From: Symsagittifera roscoffensis
Lineage: Eukaryota; Xenacoelomorpha; Acoela; Convolutidae
DNA length: 64,000 nt
Direction: 5' to 3'
NCBI RefSeq assembly: GCF_963678635.1
Contig: NC_087071.1
Coordinates: 9,657,842 to 9,721,841 of the forward strand
Below are positions 33,001-40,444 of this stretch, piece after piece; position 1 is the stretch's first letter, and the number at the start of each line of letters is the position of its first letter. Under the pieces are notes generated by a model that made no database searches, was not told where the DNA came from, and worked only from the letters and a program-made list of their open reading frames with translations. The position numbers were made by a program, and so were the translations under genes.

Positions 33001-34529
33001 CCAGGGCGGTGCGAGCACTGCTCACAACGGGAGGTCCGAGGCTGATGAAAGTGGACGGACATTATATCGATGTCCATGGCCCTTACCCAATCCTGATGAA
33101 TGTGGATGGCATCAATATCTACACGAAAGCTCACATAACTGATGCGAACGATCAGATTGGCTGCATATACATTGGTCAAGAGGAGCTGAAGGTTAGACGA
33201 ATCGGACACAACGCGATGCTCGAACAAGATGCGGTGCACATTGGTTGTGAGGCCGATCTGGCCGCACACGTTCTGGACGTGCAAGGCAGACAACTTTCAG
33301 TAAAGGAACTGCTAGACACGGGAGCAGTGGTTAGTGTCATGCCAGTCAAAACTTGGACCGACATGGGTTTCGAAAGGTCCGATCTCATACCGACAAACAT
33401 CAGGTTGGCAGCTGCCAATCAGGGAGCGATCTATGTCACTGGACGAACCCCGATCATTTCACTGCAGCTCGGAGGAAGACATCTTTGGATGTGCTTCCTA
33501 GTAGTGGAGAATTTGGACGAATCCGATCAGTTCATCTTAGGAAGAGATTTCGTTCGCAACTTTGACGTCACGATCGATCTCAATGACGGGTTGATTAGGA
33601 TCAAGGATCCTGAGAGAAAGTATGAAAAAAGACCCCTTAATAAGATCTTAATTAATCAGGCCAAGGTGCCGATTTTTCTGGATCGAAAAGTTAGATTAAA
33701 ACCAAACCAAGCCGTAGTAGCGACGTTTAGGATGAGGAACTTGAACGAACTCAGCAATGACAGACAGGTGTGTCTGGTGCCAAATCCAAACAGTAAAAGC
33801 TCGGCTATTTTAGGAAGAAGCTTCTCACTCACTCAGAGCGGACTGTGTGTGAGTGTGTTATTGAACACAGAAGCAACAACAGTGACAATACAGAGGGGAA
33901 AGAAACTTGGCTACGCTTTGCCTCTGAACACAAACTTTCAGAGTGTGGAGAACTTGAAAAAGTTTGATGTAACTAAATGTCCATTACATGCGAACCAAGA
34001 ATGTATAATGAAAAGAGTGAATGAATTGAAATCTTCTAGGAAATTGTTTTCAATGAAGTCGGAAACAGATGATGGGCTGTCTAGTTGTTCCAACTTTCCT
34101 GAGAGGCCGACGGAAGCAGAGTTAGCAGCGAATAAACCTGTCCTACCTGAGATAGAACATCTGAAGGGTAAAATATCAGACAAGGAACTAGATTCGCTCA
34201 GAGCGGTGCTAAATCGGAACGCAGACGTTTTTTCGAAACATAAGGCCGACATAGGTTGTTGTAATTTTGTAGAACACGAGATTGAGATAGAAGAGGGCTC
34301 GGTACCTCATAGGGAAGGGGCGAGAAGAATGAACCCAAACAAGTCAGAAGCGTGTAGGAAGGAAATCGAGATGTTAATGGAGTACGACATGATCGAGCCG
34401 TCGAAGTCCCCATGGGCTTGTGGCGTGGTCATGGCGAAAAAGAAAGGGGGACAACTCAGATTTTGTTGTGATTTCCGTTATGAACGCAGTGACTATAAAG
34501 GACGCATACCCGATTCCCCGCATCGATGA
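30009..34529 (+). CDS. gag-pol: Gag, protease and N-terminal RT (ORF1, first part)
   Basis: A 1,506-codon frame in which Gag and Pol are fused without a frameshift. Residues 1-280 are low complexity, alternately basic and acidic. Residues about 290-410 form a long coiled coil. Residues about 545-665 are the Gag core, which supports capsid assembly. Zinc knuckle 1 is CANCGSMDHHVFAC (residues 741-754). A second knuckle, GFFCNLEGHFKSDC (793-806), has Gly in place of its first Cys. The aspartic protease has LLDTGAVVSVMP with catalytic Asp 1103 and ILGRDF near 1175. The RT N-terminus follows (EPSKSPWACGVVMAKKKGGQ). At about 34483 the frame is lost by what looks like a 2-nt deletion just after FCCDFRY; the last roughly 15 residues are off-frame. 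The start is the first ATG of the frame, in AAAGCATGC. GC content is far above that of the flanks. Confidence 0.9.
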   Translation: MQRRDSLGLTTKIPRLSKGSTRKFKTRRSQSSFSSASDVFAENESTKGQPDLSVSEMRLKSMKNLDGDQRRSAEAGTESETLVDPFDEGEQTLIRPDFEPSEDLEREEVERTEETSERSEVEPREEVLFKGMSKSETKSHRWRGEYSHSASTHSSLAKQSNNAMMSSISPSEEQTGSKAKKSWKSLYDERMASLPTVGLTSSDDYPEITHPDVNFTPCPRNDMSRKASSTSPTRPMSDGITMGASSTFDRLMTSMSKQKGGASSSTRLQPQLTSSSLGLTPSFGATGDISDMLAGVMNGLDELRRDLTKRIDQVDERAHKGQENLRDELTHVKSQARVDQAQLIRNNDQCLAESLAQASKESYEREARMTREIERLLNDHDSTYAHTMTSLEKRLDAKSDLMMRKLDAILNGSSWQEHSNPRESSCHANVGDGTGSNARAQQGSRMNYDSRNKERPRAAPQRPGWTNPVPPEADATPETRLPTVPQVSSVPDLTTVSQDTTMYASMFEPLNRSLETFITKLSKSTERGERSRRTLKKPKSYKDESDGCIDTWIEVMKLHFEEENLSKKQECSALTSNLEGTALSCVMAKRANERDSARKIFDILLNRFGSGVQGHQAMVKFEKRPQRDDETIDKFLDDLELLRRRSNPDERISERNLAIASKFMDGVRSEELKTMLATHFTLSLDQVPTPDDLRMKSREYLLIKPRAQNRYSNYGNYSGTNTGANSSWYKPRNDMDKRRSCANCGSMDHHVFACSAYKQNMKTIGYFLEDADATDEDHEEYVRGLIMKYGPRGFFCNLEGHFKSDCTQFWDAVADAKHPRHEEALSGVKASRARLMNEAESRRKETTPSTFTTKKVKTWPDEVVASNLEAESSSPLKVDYGLAARTALQNVKQDLATKEVEQWVRSELESTDLRESFNVLGKTTKVEDKEEPRKQGLKLNVISGRTFGMTKEGTKIMSIISVAGHQVVKNLSEPSEITLVHLDIYADYLKEKDPKLDSRAVRALLTTGGPRLMKVDGHYIDVHGPYPILMNVDGINIYTKAHITDANDQIGCIYIGQEELKVRRIGHNAMLEQDAVHIGCEADLAAHVLDVQGRQLSVKELLDTGAVVSVMPVKTWTDMGFERSDLIPTNIRLAAANQGAIYVTGRTPIISLQLGGRHLWMCFLVVENLDESDQFILGRDFVRNFDVTIDLNDGLIRIKDPERKYEKRPLNKILINQAKVPIFLDRKVRLKPNQAVVATFRMRNLNELSNDRQVCLVPNPNSKSSAILGRSFSLTQSGLCVSVLLNTEATTVTIQRGKKLGYALPLNTNFQSVENLKKFDVTKCPLHANQECIMKRVNELKSSRKLFSMKSETDDGLSSCSNFPERPTEAELAANKPVLPEIEHLKGKISDKELDSLRAVLNRNADVFSKHKADIGCCNFVEHEIEIEEGSVPHREGARRMNPNKSEACRKEIEMLMEYDMIEPSKSPWACGVVMAKKKGGQLRFCCDFRYERSDYKGRIPDSPHR

Positions 34530-36204
34530 GAGCCTATCCAAGCTGGGAGACGCGAAGTTCTTCACGACGTTGGATTTGGGCTCTGCATTCTGGCAAGTGC
34601 CACTCAGAAAGCAAGATCGAGAGAAAACAGGCTTCGCGTGTGAGCTGGGACTGTTCCAGTGGAAGAGGATGCCATTCGGATTGTGCAACGCGACGGCCAC
34701 ATTCCAGCGACTGATGGCCCAGGCACTCACCAGCGTCACTAAGAAATACGGGAATCTCATCATGTGTTATGTCGATGATGTCTTGATTGCAACACCAACC
34801 TTAGAAGACCACATAGAGAGGTTGGAGGAGGTGTTTTCTTGCATGAAGCAGGCGGGTCTGAAATGCAAACCCTCTAAGTGTGAAATCCTCAGGGGTTCCA
34901 TAAAGTATCTGGGCCGCCTGGTGGACAAACATGGAGTGAGACCAGATCCCGAAGCGGTTGAAGCGGTGCTGACCTGGAAGGCACCTAAAACAGATACACA
35001 GCTGATGAGTTTTCTGGGATTCGCAAATTATTATCGAGAGTTCATCAAGGGGTATGCTGACAAAATATACCCCATGCAGAGGCTGATGAGAAACAAGGGC
35101 AAAAAGTTCACCTGGACGGATGAGGCACAAGTTTCATTTGAAAACATCAAACGTGAGCTTTGCGAGGCACCGGTCCTCGGCATGCCGACAGAGAAGGGGA
35201 TGTTCGTGCTGGACACGGATGCATCAGTGGTTGCGATATCGGGCATACTTCACCAGGAGCAGGAGTGGAACGGGAGAACGGTTCTTCGTCCGATAGCCTA
35301 CGGGAGTAAAGTCCTGAGCGATACTGAAATGAAGTACGGCGCACCAAAAGCGGAGATGTTTGCGGTGATCACTTTCGTGGAAGAATACAGGGCCTACTTG
35401 GGGAGTGCTCCCTTCAAGTTACGTGTGGATAATCGTGCCCTTGCCTGGCTGAAAACCTATTCGATGGACCAAAGTTATATTGGTCGTTGGATCGTGCGCC
35501 TAGATGGATACCACATGATCATAGAGCACCGTACCCGTGACAAGCACCAGTACGCAGATAGCCTCAGTAAAAAGACAGAATTTTATGAGCGCCTCGAGGA
35601 GAAACAGGCTAACCAATCAGAGATCAAAGACGGGTTTTCCTTTCTGGACAAAGAAACCTACGAAAAGCTGCCACTTACTAGGTGGTTAGACAAGTCAGGA
35701 CATCCTATACCTGGACACCCTGACCTTCCAGTGGAGACGGCCGCGGAGATAAAGCTTTTAGCCAGAGGCGAGCCCGTTCCGTTGGATCTGCTAGTCCGAT
35801 CCAACTTGGTACAGCAAGAACTAACCAGGCTGGGTATAAACAGCATGGCTCTATTGAACAGGACGGTGAACGTGGCGCCGGACGTCATGGGAAAGCTCCG
35901 TGACTTGTTGGACAGGGAAGTGGATAGGCATGATCGTGAATGGATGGAGACCATGCAGCGGTTGACTGTCACCGAGAGAACAGAGAAGAGGCCAGTGTCC
36001 ATTCGCAGCCGAGGCGTTGAACGGGATTGCAGGTCGATTGTCAACCAGCTGGTGAGCTCGATGCCGAAGGAGGTCTTGTTGAGAACCTCGTTCAGATGTT
36101 CGAGACAATGTCCGTGGACGAGACAATGTCCGGGGAGTCTGATACCTTCGAGCCAGTCAAGGACGACATCAGGATCCAGACAGGGACAGATACACCTCAG
36201 ATGA
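34420..36204 (+). pseudogene. pol: RT palm, RNase H and connector (ORF1, second part)
   Basis: Continues Pol in frame +1 relative to the first part; genuine coding starts at about 34484 with AVTIKDAYPIPRIDESL. RT motifs: LDLGSAFWQVPL, FGLCNATATFQRLM, and the catalytic YVDD at 34768-34779, followed by LGFANYYREFI. RNase H starts with LDTDASVVAISGIL (about 35205) and ends with QYADSLSKK (about 35575). Beyond RNase H is a linker of about 170 residues. Near 36060-36140 the frame changes, and again near 36170; the last 20-40 residues of this open frame are off-frame. The enzyme would copy element RNA into DNA in cytoplasmic particles. Broken in this copy. Confidence 0.88.
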
Positions 36205-37339
36205 AGAGGGCACTGTGGTAGATAATGCCGCAGGCGAGCTCGAGCTGATAGAAGTTTCGAAACGCCCAACCAGATTGCTGCCACATGGTACGGTCGTCCG
36301 TACCAATCTGGAACCATCTGTGCAGGAAGCGACGCCTCTGAAAAAGATATGGTGTGTCAAGTTGATGGACGATGCTCATGCTCCGGAGATAATGAGTGGG
36401 CAAATGAACGTGGTAAAGACGTATTTGAAAGCCAGGTACAGGCTGTCGGATCTCCTAAGGGCTCAACGAAATGATAGAATGACGAGCAGTCTGAAGAGAT
36501 GGATCGAGAAAGGAGCACCTGACAAGGGAGACTTGGAAGAAGACAGCTACAAAATCCTGAAGCAATTCTACCTGAAGCGAAACGACTTGTTGTACCTGAA
36601 TAAGGACGGAATCGTTGCCTGCAAGCGAAAAGAGGATGACAAGGTCCTCTATAAATACAATTCAATAGTGTTACCACAGTTGTACCAGACCGAATTGCTC
36701 TTTCGCTCACATGATCAGATGGGCCATCAAGGCGTGGACAAAGTGTATAGCAGGATACAGAAACGATTCGAATGGCCGGGATTGAAAAAGGCTTGTGAGA
36801 AGTGGATCGCCGCATGCCTGTCATGTCAACAGGCGAAGGATCCCAGGAAACTAAGGTTCACCCTACAGTCAATAGAGTCGTCAGGCTTCAACGAAGTGGT
36901 GCAAATTGATCATCAGAAAATCTGCATGACAGCAACGGGCTATAATCAGGTGCTGGTAATGATCGACCATTTTACGAAGTATGCGGAAGCAGCACCCTGC
37001 ATGACAGCATCGGCGGAAGAAACATGTGATCATTTGATAAATGTGTGGATAGCGAGGCATGGCTGCCCCATCACGTTGCAATCGGACAATGGCAAAGCAT
37101 TCGTGGGTGATCTCACGAAGGAGTTGATGAAAAGGTCGCAGGTAGCGCAGGCCCACTCGACCACTTATCACCCGCAAACGAGTGGCCTAGTCGAGAGGCA
37201 AAACCGCACACTGGTATCCATGCTGAGAGTCTACTGCTCGCGTTACATGGATGACTGGGACAAGCACTTGCCGCAAGTGATGGGTGCTTACAATAGCACG
37301 GAGCATTCCACCACGGGAATAAGTCCTCACATGATGTAA
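36180..37339 (+). pseudogene. int: Integrase, zinc-binding and catalytic domains (ORF1, third part)
   Basis: Opens with an acidic DRYTSDEEGT connector. The zinc-binding HHCC module is HDQMGH...CLSC (about 36707-36831). The catalytic core has Asp at 36908 (QIDHQ), Asp at 37085 (QSDNG) and Glu at 37193 (VERQN), so spacing is D-x58-D-x35-E, the standard retroviral/Ty3 integrase triad. It would insert the cDNA into chromosomes. The frame ends at a TAA (37337-37339) inside the conserved SPHMM-TGHE segment, and homology continues directly after it, so this is a nonsense mutation and not the natural end. Confidence 0.9.
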
Positions 37340-37727
37340 ACGGGTCATGAAAAAGCGCTCCCATTGACGTTTTTCTACCCTGAATATGAGGGGAAGAGGA
37401 CACACCGCAAACGTACGTGCGGGATGTTATTAGAAGACAGCAGGACCTCAATGACTTATGCAGGAGGAATACGCAACAGGCGCAAATTAGACAAAAATGG
37501 AGGTTTGATAAAAGGACAGCTGATGCGAAAGCCTACTCAGTTGGCGACTACGTCTGGGTGTTCCAGGAAGTGGTTCCACCAAAAGGAACCAAAAAATTAT
37601 TAAAGAAATGGCGTGGTCCATTTCAGATAAGAGAAGTGCACCAAGGAGGTCGTTTTTATCGATTGAGCACTGGAAGAGCAGCTCATTATGAAAAGCATCG
37701 TCAGAGGATTGGTGCATCCCAGCGGAC
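37340..37727 (+). pseudogene. int: Integrase C-terminal region (ORF1, fourth part)
   Basis: After the TAA the frame continues to about 37395 (ALPLTFFYPEYEGK), then shifts by one. From about 37400 to 37705 it reads YVRDVIRRQQDLNDL, a Tyr-Val-Trp stretch (YSVGDYVWVF), then KKWRGPFQIREV, a GPF/Y-type module typical of the C-terminus of Ty3/Gypsy integrases. Another shift near 37700 brings in the frame of the next entry (WCIPADMQERDYLIV). This is one protein broken at three points within 400 bases. Confidence 0.8.
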
Positions 37728-39047
37728 ATGCAAGAGAGAGACTATTTGATAGTGGATCCTGCTTGTGAAGTGAATGAAAGGGGTACTCGCGACAAGAACG
37801 ACGGGAATGAGGTGGTGGACTATTGCGATCTACCACTGGATCTCGAGTTGACCGAGCGAGTAGAGGTGGACGATGAAACTCTACCTTATGCCGAAGAAGA
37901 CTGGGACTGCCCGGAACAAACCGAAATTGACAAAGGAATACAGCCTGACTTTCCTCTCACTATGGAAACACGCCAGAGCAAGAGAGGAAAAAACCAGAAG
38001 AAATACAATCCGTACGGCGAGGATTTCGTTGTAGACAGGATAGTAGTAAGTGATGTCATAGACTCGCTGGTGGGACTGGACGAAGTGGCGATGCTAGAAG
38101 AAATCGACCTTGTGAACGATATGGATCAAGATTGGATCGACGATCGATCAGAACCGGAAGTGGAGTTCGAACCAGAAGCGGAACAGACTCATGAGCAAGA
38201 ACTAACAAACTTGCGCGTGCTCGAATGGCTCCATGATCTGCCGAAAGATCCAAAAGAGACGATCCTGACGATTCAGGACGTCGTTAGAGACGGCGTCAAA
38301 TACATCAGTCATGACAAAACCGAGTCCAACTGGGTCGCCCCAGATGGTCCTCTACGTGTTCCACAATCTAACCTCGATCTCCTAGACTTTGGGCGATCGA
38401 CGGGGACGTCGATGGATATTTTTGTCCGGGGAGTGGGGGTAGGACTCATCCACACCGAAAATCTGATAATAAAAAAATTGAAATCGGCAAGAGAAACCGG
38501 AGAACTAGAGACAGAGGGCGAGAATGCTAATGCTAAAAACCCACCTTTTGGACGAATCTTTGAATCGTATTTTGATCTACCGAACCATTATTCGAACAAT
38601 ATCGTCATAACGGACAGCGATTTCATACTCACGGAACGCACGTGCGCCATAGCGATAACCGCGGACGTAAGCTTCAAAACAGCACTAGCGGCTGACTTCA
38701 AAAGAGAGTATAAAAATATCGAGTTTTTGTGGAAACAGAGGCCTGGTGTGGGAGGGATGATAGCGCTGCCCCCTGTTGCATCACAGATACCAGGGAAATA
38801 TTTGTGTTTCCTGGTTACCAAGGCCACTGATAGGCAACACGTAGATCCAAAGAGCTTGGTATTGGCCTTGACTCGACTTAGGGATTTTTTGGTTGAGAGA
38901 GGAGTGACCTCTCTCTCGTTGCCAGTATACGATCCTAATAGGGGAAAGCTACATCCGAGAGAGTTGTACGCACTTGTACACGTGATATTTTCAGAGACTG
39001 ACATAGAAGTTTACTTGCATAAAAAATACTATCTGAGCATATGCTAA
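37728..39047 (+). CDS. Pol C-terminal extension with macro domain (ORF1, last part)
   Basis: A 439-codon frame, in effect the tail of Pol. Residues 1-200 are acidic and probably disordered. Residues about 296-436 match the macro (ADP-ribose-binding) fold of the TARG1/Poa1 type: TCAIAITADVS, ALAADFKREYKN, GVGGMIALPP, YLCFLVTKATDRQHVDPKSL, ALTRLRDFLVERGVTSLSLP and HVIFSETDIEVYLH align in order with that family. Catalytic macro domains usually have a Gly-rich loop (MGAGIA-like); here it reads SFKTALA. The second loop is PVYDPNRGKLHPREL. Binding or hydrolysis of ADP-ribose is therefore uncertain. The position directly behind integrase suggests release by the element protease or action as a Pol domain. 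The first Met is internal: upstream coding joins through a frameshift near 37700. The stop TAA at 39045-39047 looks natural. Confidence 0.78.
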   Translation: MQERDYLIVDPACEVNERGTRDKNDGNEVVDYCDLPLDLELTERVEVDDETLPYAEEDWDCPEQTEIDKGIQPDFPLTMETRQSKRGKNQKKYNPYGEDFVVDRIVVSDVIDSLVGLDEVAMLEEIDLVNDMDQDWIDDRSEPEVEFEPEAEQTHEQELTNLRVLEWLHDLPKDPKETILTIQDVVRDGVKYISHDKTESNWVAPDGPLRVPQSNLDLLDFGRSTGTSMDIFVRGVGVGLIHTENLIIKKLKSARETGELETEGENANAKNPPFGRIFESYFDLPNHYSNNIVITDSDFILTERTCAIAITADVSFKTALAADFKREYKNIEFLWKQRPGVGGMIALPPVASQIPGKYLCFLVTKATDRQHVDPKSLVLALTRLRDFLVERGVTSLSLPVYDPNRGKLHPRELYALVHVIFSETDIEVYLHKKYYLSIC

Positions 39048-39235
39048 GAATTGCGTTCGGCGATAAGTGGTTTTTATTAAGTTACTCGATAAGAATTAGA
39101 GTCAAGTTTTAGGTTAGGTTAGGTTTTAGGTACAATTAGGGATTATGTTTTTATGTGATAGTATAGGTGTGTGATGTTTATGTGTTTATGTGTTATGTTA
39201 TTGTTATGATATGTTTTATGTTTTGTGTCATAAAA

Positions 39236-39255
39236 GACCTGGAGTACTCCAGGTC
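39236..39255. repeat. Perfect 20-nt palindrome
   Basis: GACCTGGAGTACTCCAGGTC reads the same on both strands. It lies between ORF1 and ORF2. Confidence 0.9.
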
Positions 39256-39297
39256 ATCAAGGTGACAGCGCTCATTCGGGCTACTCTGACAAAGGTA

Positions 39298-39316
39298 AAG
39301 GTGGACAATCCACCTT
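39298..39316. repeat. 8-bp stem, 3-nt loop
   Basis: AAGGTGGA and TCCACCTT flank a CAA loop, 43 bases after the palindrome. Confidence 0.85.
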
Positions 39317-39520
39317 GGTGCTAAATTTTTAAATCAGAATTGAAAAAAGAATTTCAATGGAGAGTTTTAAAGAATTGAATGATGTTGTATCCAAAAATGA
39401 TGGTTCTAAGTCGCGACTTGTTTTTTAGATCTTGATTGATCAAAGATTGTTTATTGAATCCCTTGAATCGAAACGAGACAGGAAGACACTACACGACAGC
39501 AAGAATCAACACGATAAGAA

Positions 39521-40444
39521 ATGGGTGACACGAACGAACTCATGGAATTCCTCTCAGCGAGTCTAGGAGCGACTCTAGACGAGATCTATCAGCGGCTGAT
39601 CGATTGTGATTTCACACGAGAAGACCCGGGGTTGGCGATGTTTGTGGTCGCGCTCCTTAATGCACTAGGACGAGAGGGTCGAGGGAATCGCCCTACGGTA
39701 GTCGTGTTGATGTTGGCCTTCGGTGAGTCCGGGACCGCCGAGAGAGGTCGAAACCGACTGATGAGATGGATGCGTGGAGAAATTTCTGGCCACGACCTGG
39801 CTCGTGAGCCAGGACTAGGTGAGCAGAGGGACCATCGGCTAGGCGAGATGCCCTTACCAGTCCAACCGGCGCAGCCACTCATCGGAGCGAAGAGACAACG
39901 TGATGGGCCAGGCCCGTCACATTCGGTCGACTCTCCTACAGCTGCTCCTCCTTTGAAGAAAGTGAGGGTGAGTGAGATAGAGATCCAGACGTCGGAGACG
40001 ATCGAGACGCTGGAGAAGAAGGAGCAAGATCAGAGCGAGCTGTGTGCCAAACTCCAGGAGTATAGGGCAATAGCTCGAGAAAGAGACGAATGGAAGAAGA
40101 AAAACGAAGATCTTCAGGTGGCTTATAAGGAGGATGAAATCAAGCACCTGAAGGAGCTGTATATGGCGAAGGTGAGCCAAGTGTCGCCGGAAGTCCTGGC
40201 GAGCATGAGATCCTCGGAGGGATCCAACGACACACGCCCCGGGCAACAGCTCAGGAGCTGTGTGTATCGAGAGAGCCCGAGGCTCCTCAGCAGACACGAC
40301 TGTCTGCTTCTAGTCAAAGGTTCACGATACCAGACCCTTCTGACACTTACCTCGCCCCTCAGTTCCAAGAATCGTTCAACCAAGTGGCCAGGGCGACAAT
40401 GGAGGAGATCAAACGAACCACTGGACGGACATTGGGTAGGATAG
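39521..40444 (+). CDS. ORF2 N-terminus, coiled-coil region
   Basis: A 307-codon frame starting MGDTNELMEFLSASLG at an ATG preceded by AAGAA. Residues about 1-80 look helical. A Pro-rich stretch (about 110-150) contains a basic KRQRDGPGP run. Residues about 155-215 are a charged coiled coil. After about residue 230 (near 40230) the true frame moves by one and continues as the next entry; the remaining residues here are off-frame. I do not recognise the N-terminal region. Confidence 0.7.
   Translation: MGDTNELMEFLSASLGATLDEIYQRLIDCDFTREDPGLAMFVVALLNALGREGRGNRPTVVVLMLAFGESGTAERGRNRLMRWMRGEISGHDLAREPGLGEQRDHRLGEMPLPVQPAQPLIGAKRQRDGPGPSHSVDSPTAAPPLKKVRVSEIEIQTSETIETLEKKEQDQSELCAKLQEYRAIARERDEWKKKNEDLQVAYKEDEIKHLKELYMAKVSQVSPEVLASMRSSEGSNDTRPGQQLRSCVYRESPRLLSRHDCLLLVKGSRYQTLLTLTSPLSSKNRSTKWPGRQWRRSNEPLDGHWVG

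Larger units (their letters stand above)
39048..39520 (+). promoter_or_regulatory. Structured spacer between the two long frames
   Basis: Non-coding. It holds a perfect 20-nt palindrome (39236-39255) and a stem AAGGTGGA-CAA-TCCACCTT (39298-39316). A TTTTTAAATCAG at 39326-39337 could be a nematode-type splice or trans-splice acceptor before the ORF2 ATG at 39521. Upstream is a GT-rich, TTAGG-containing run (39107-39230). I infer that it governs expression of ORF2, by splicing, spliced-leader addition or internal initiation. Confidence 0.6.

Noticed and set aside
30205-37836. Many open frames on the minus strand and in other plus frames over Gag-Pol
   Set aside because: They overlap long frames with recognisable domains and arise from the higher GC content; none shows independent protein features.
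39107-39140. TTAGG runs resembling arthropod telomere repeat
   Set aside because: Only about three irregular copies inside a GT-rich spacer of the retroelement; no array.
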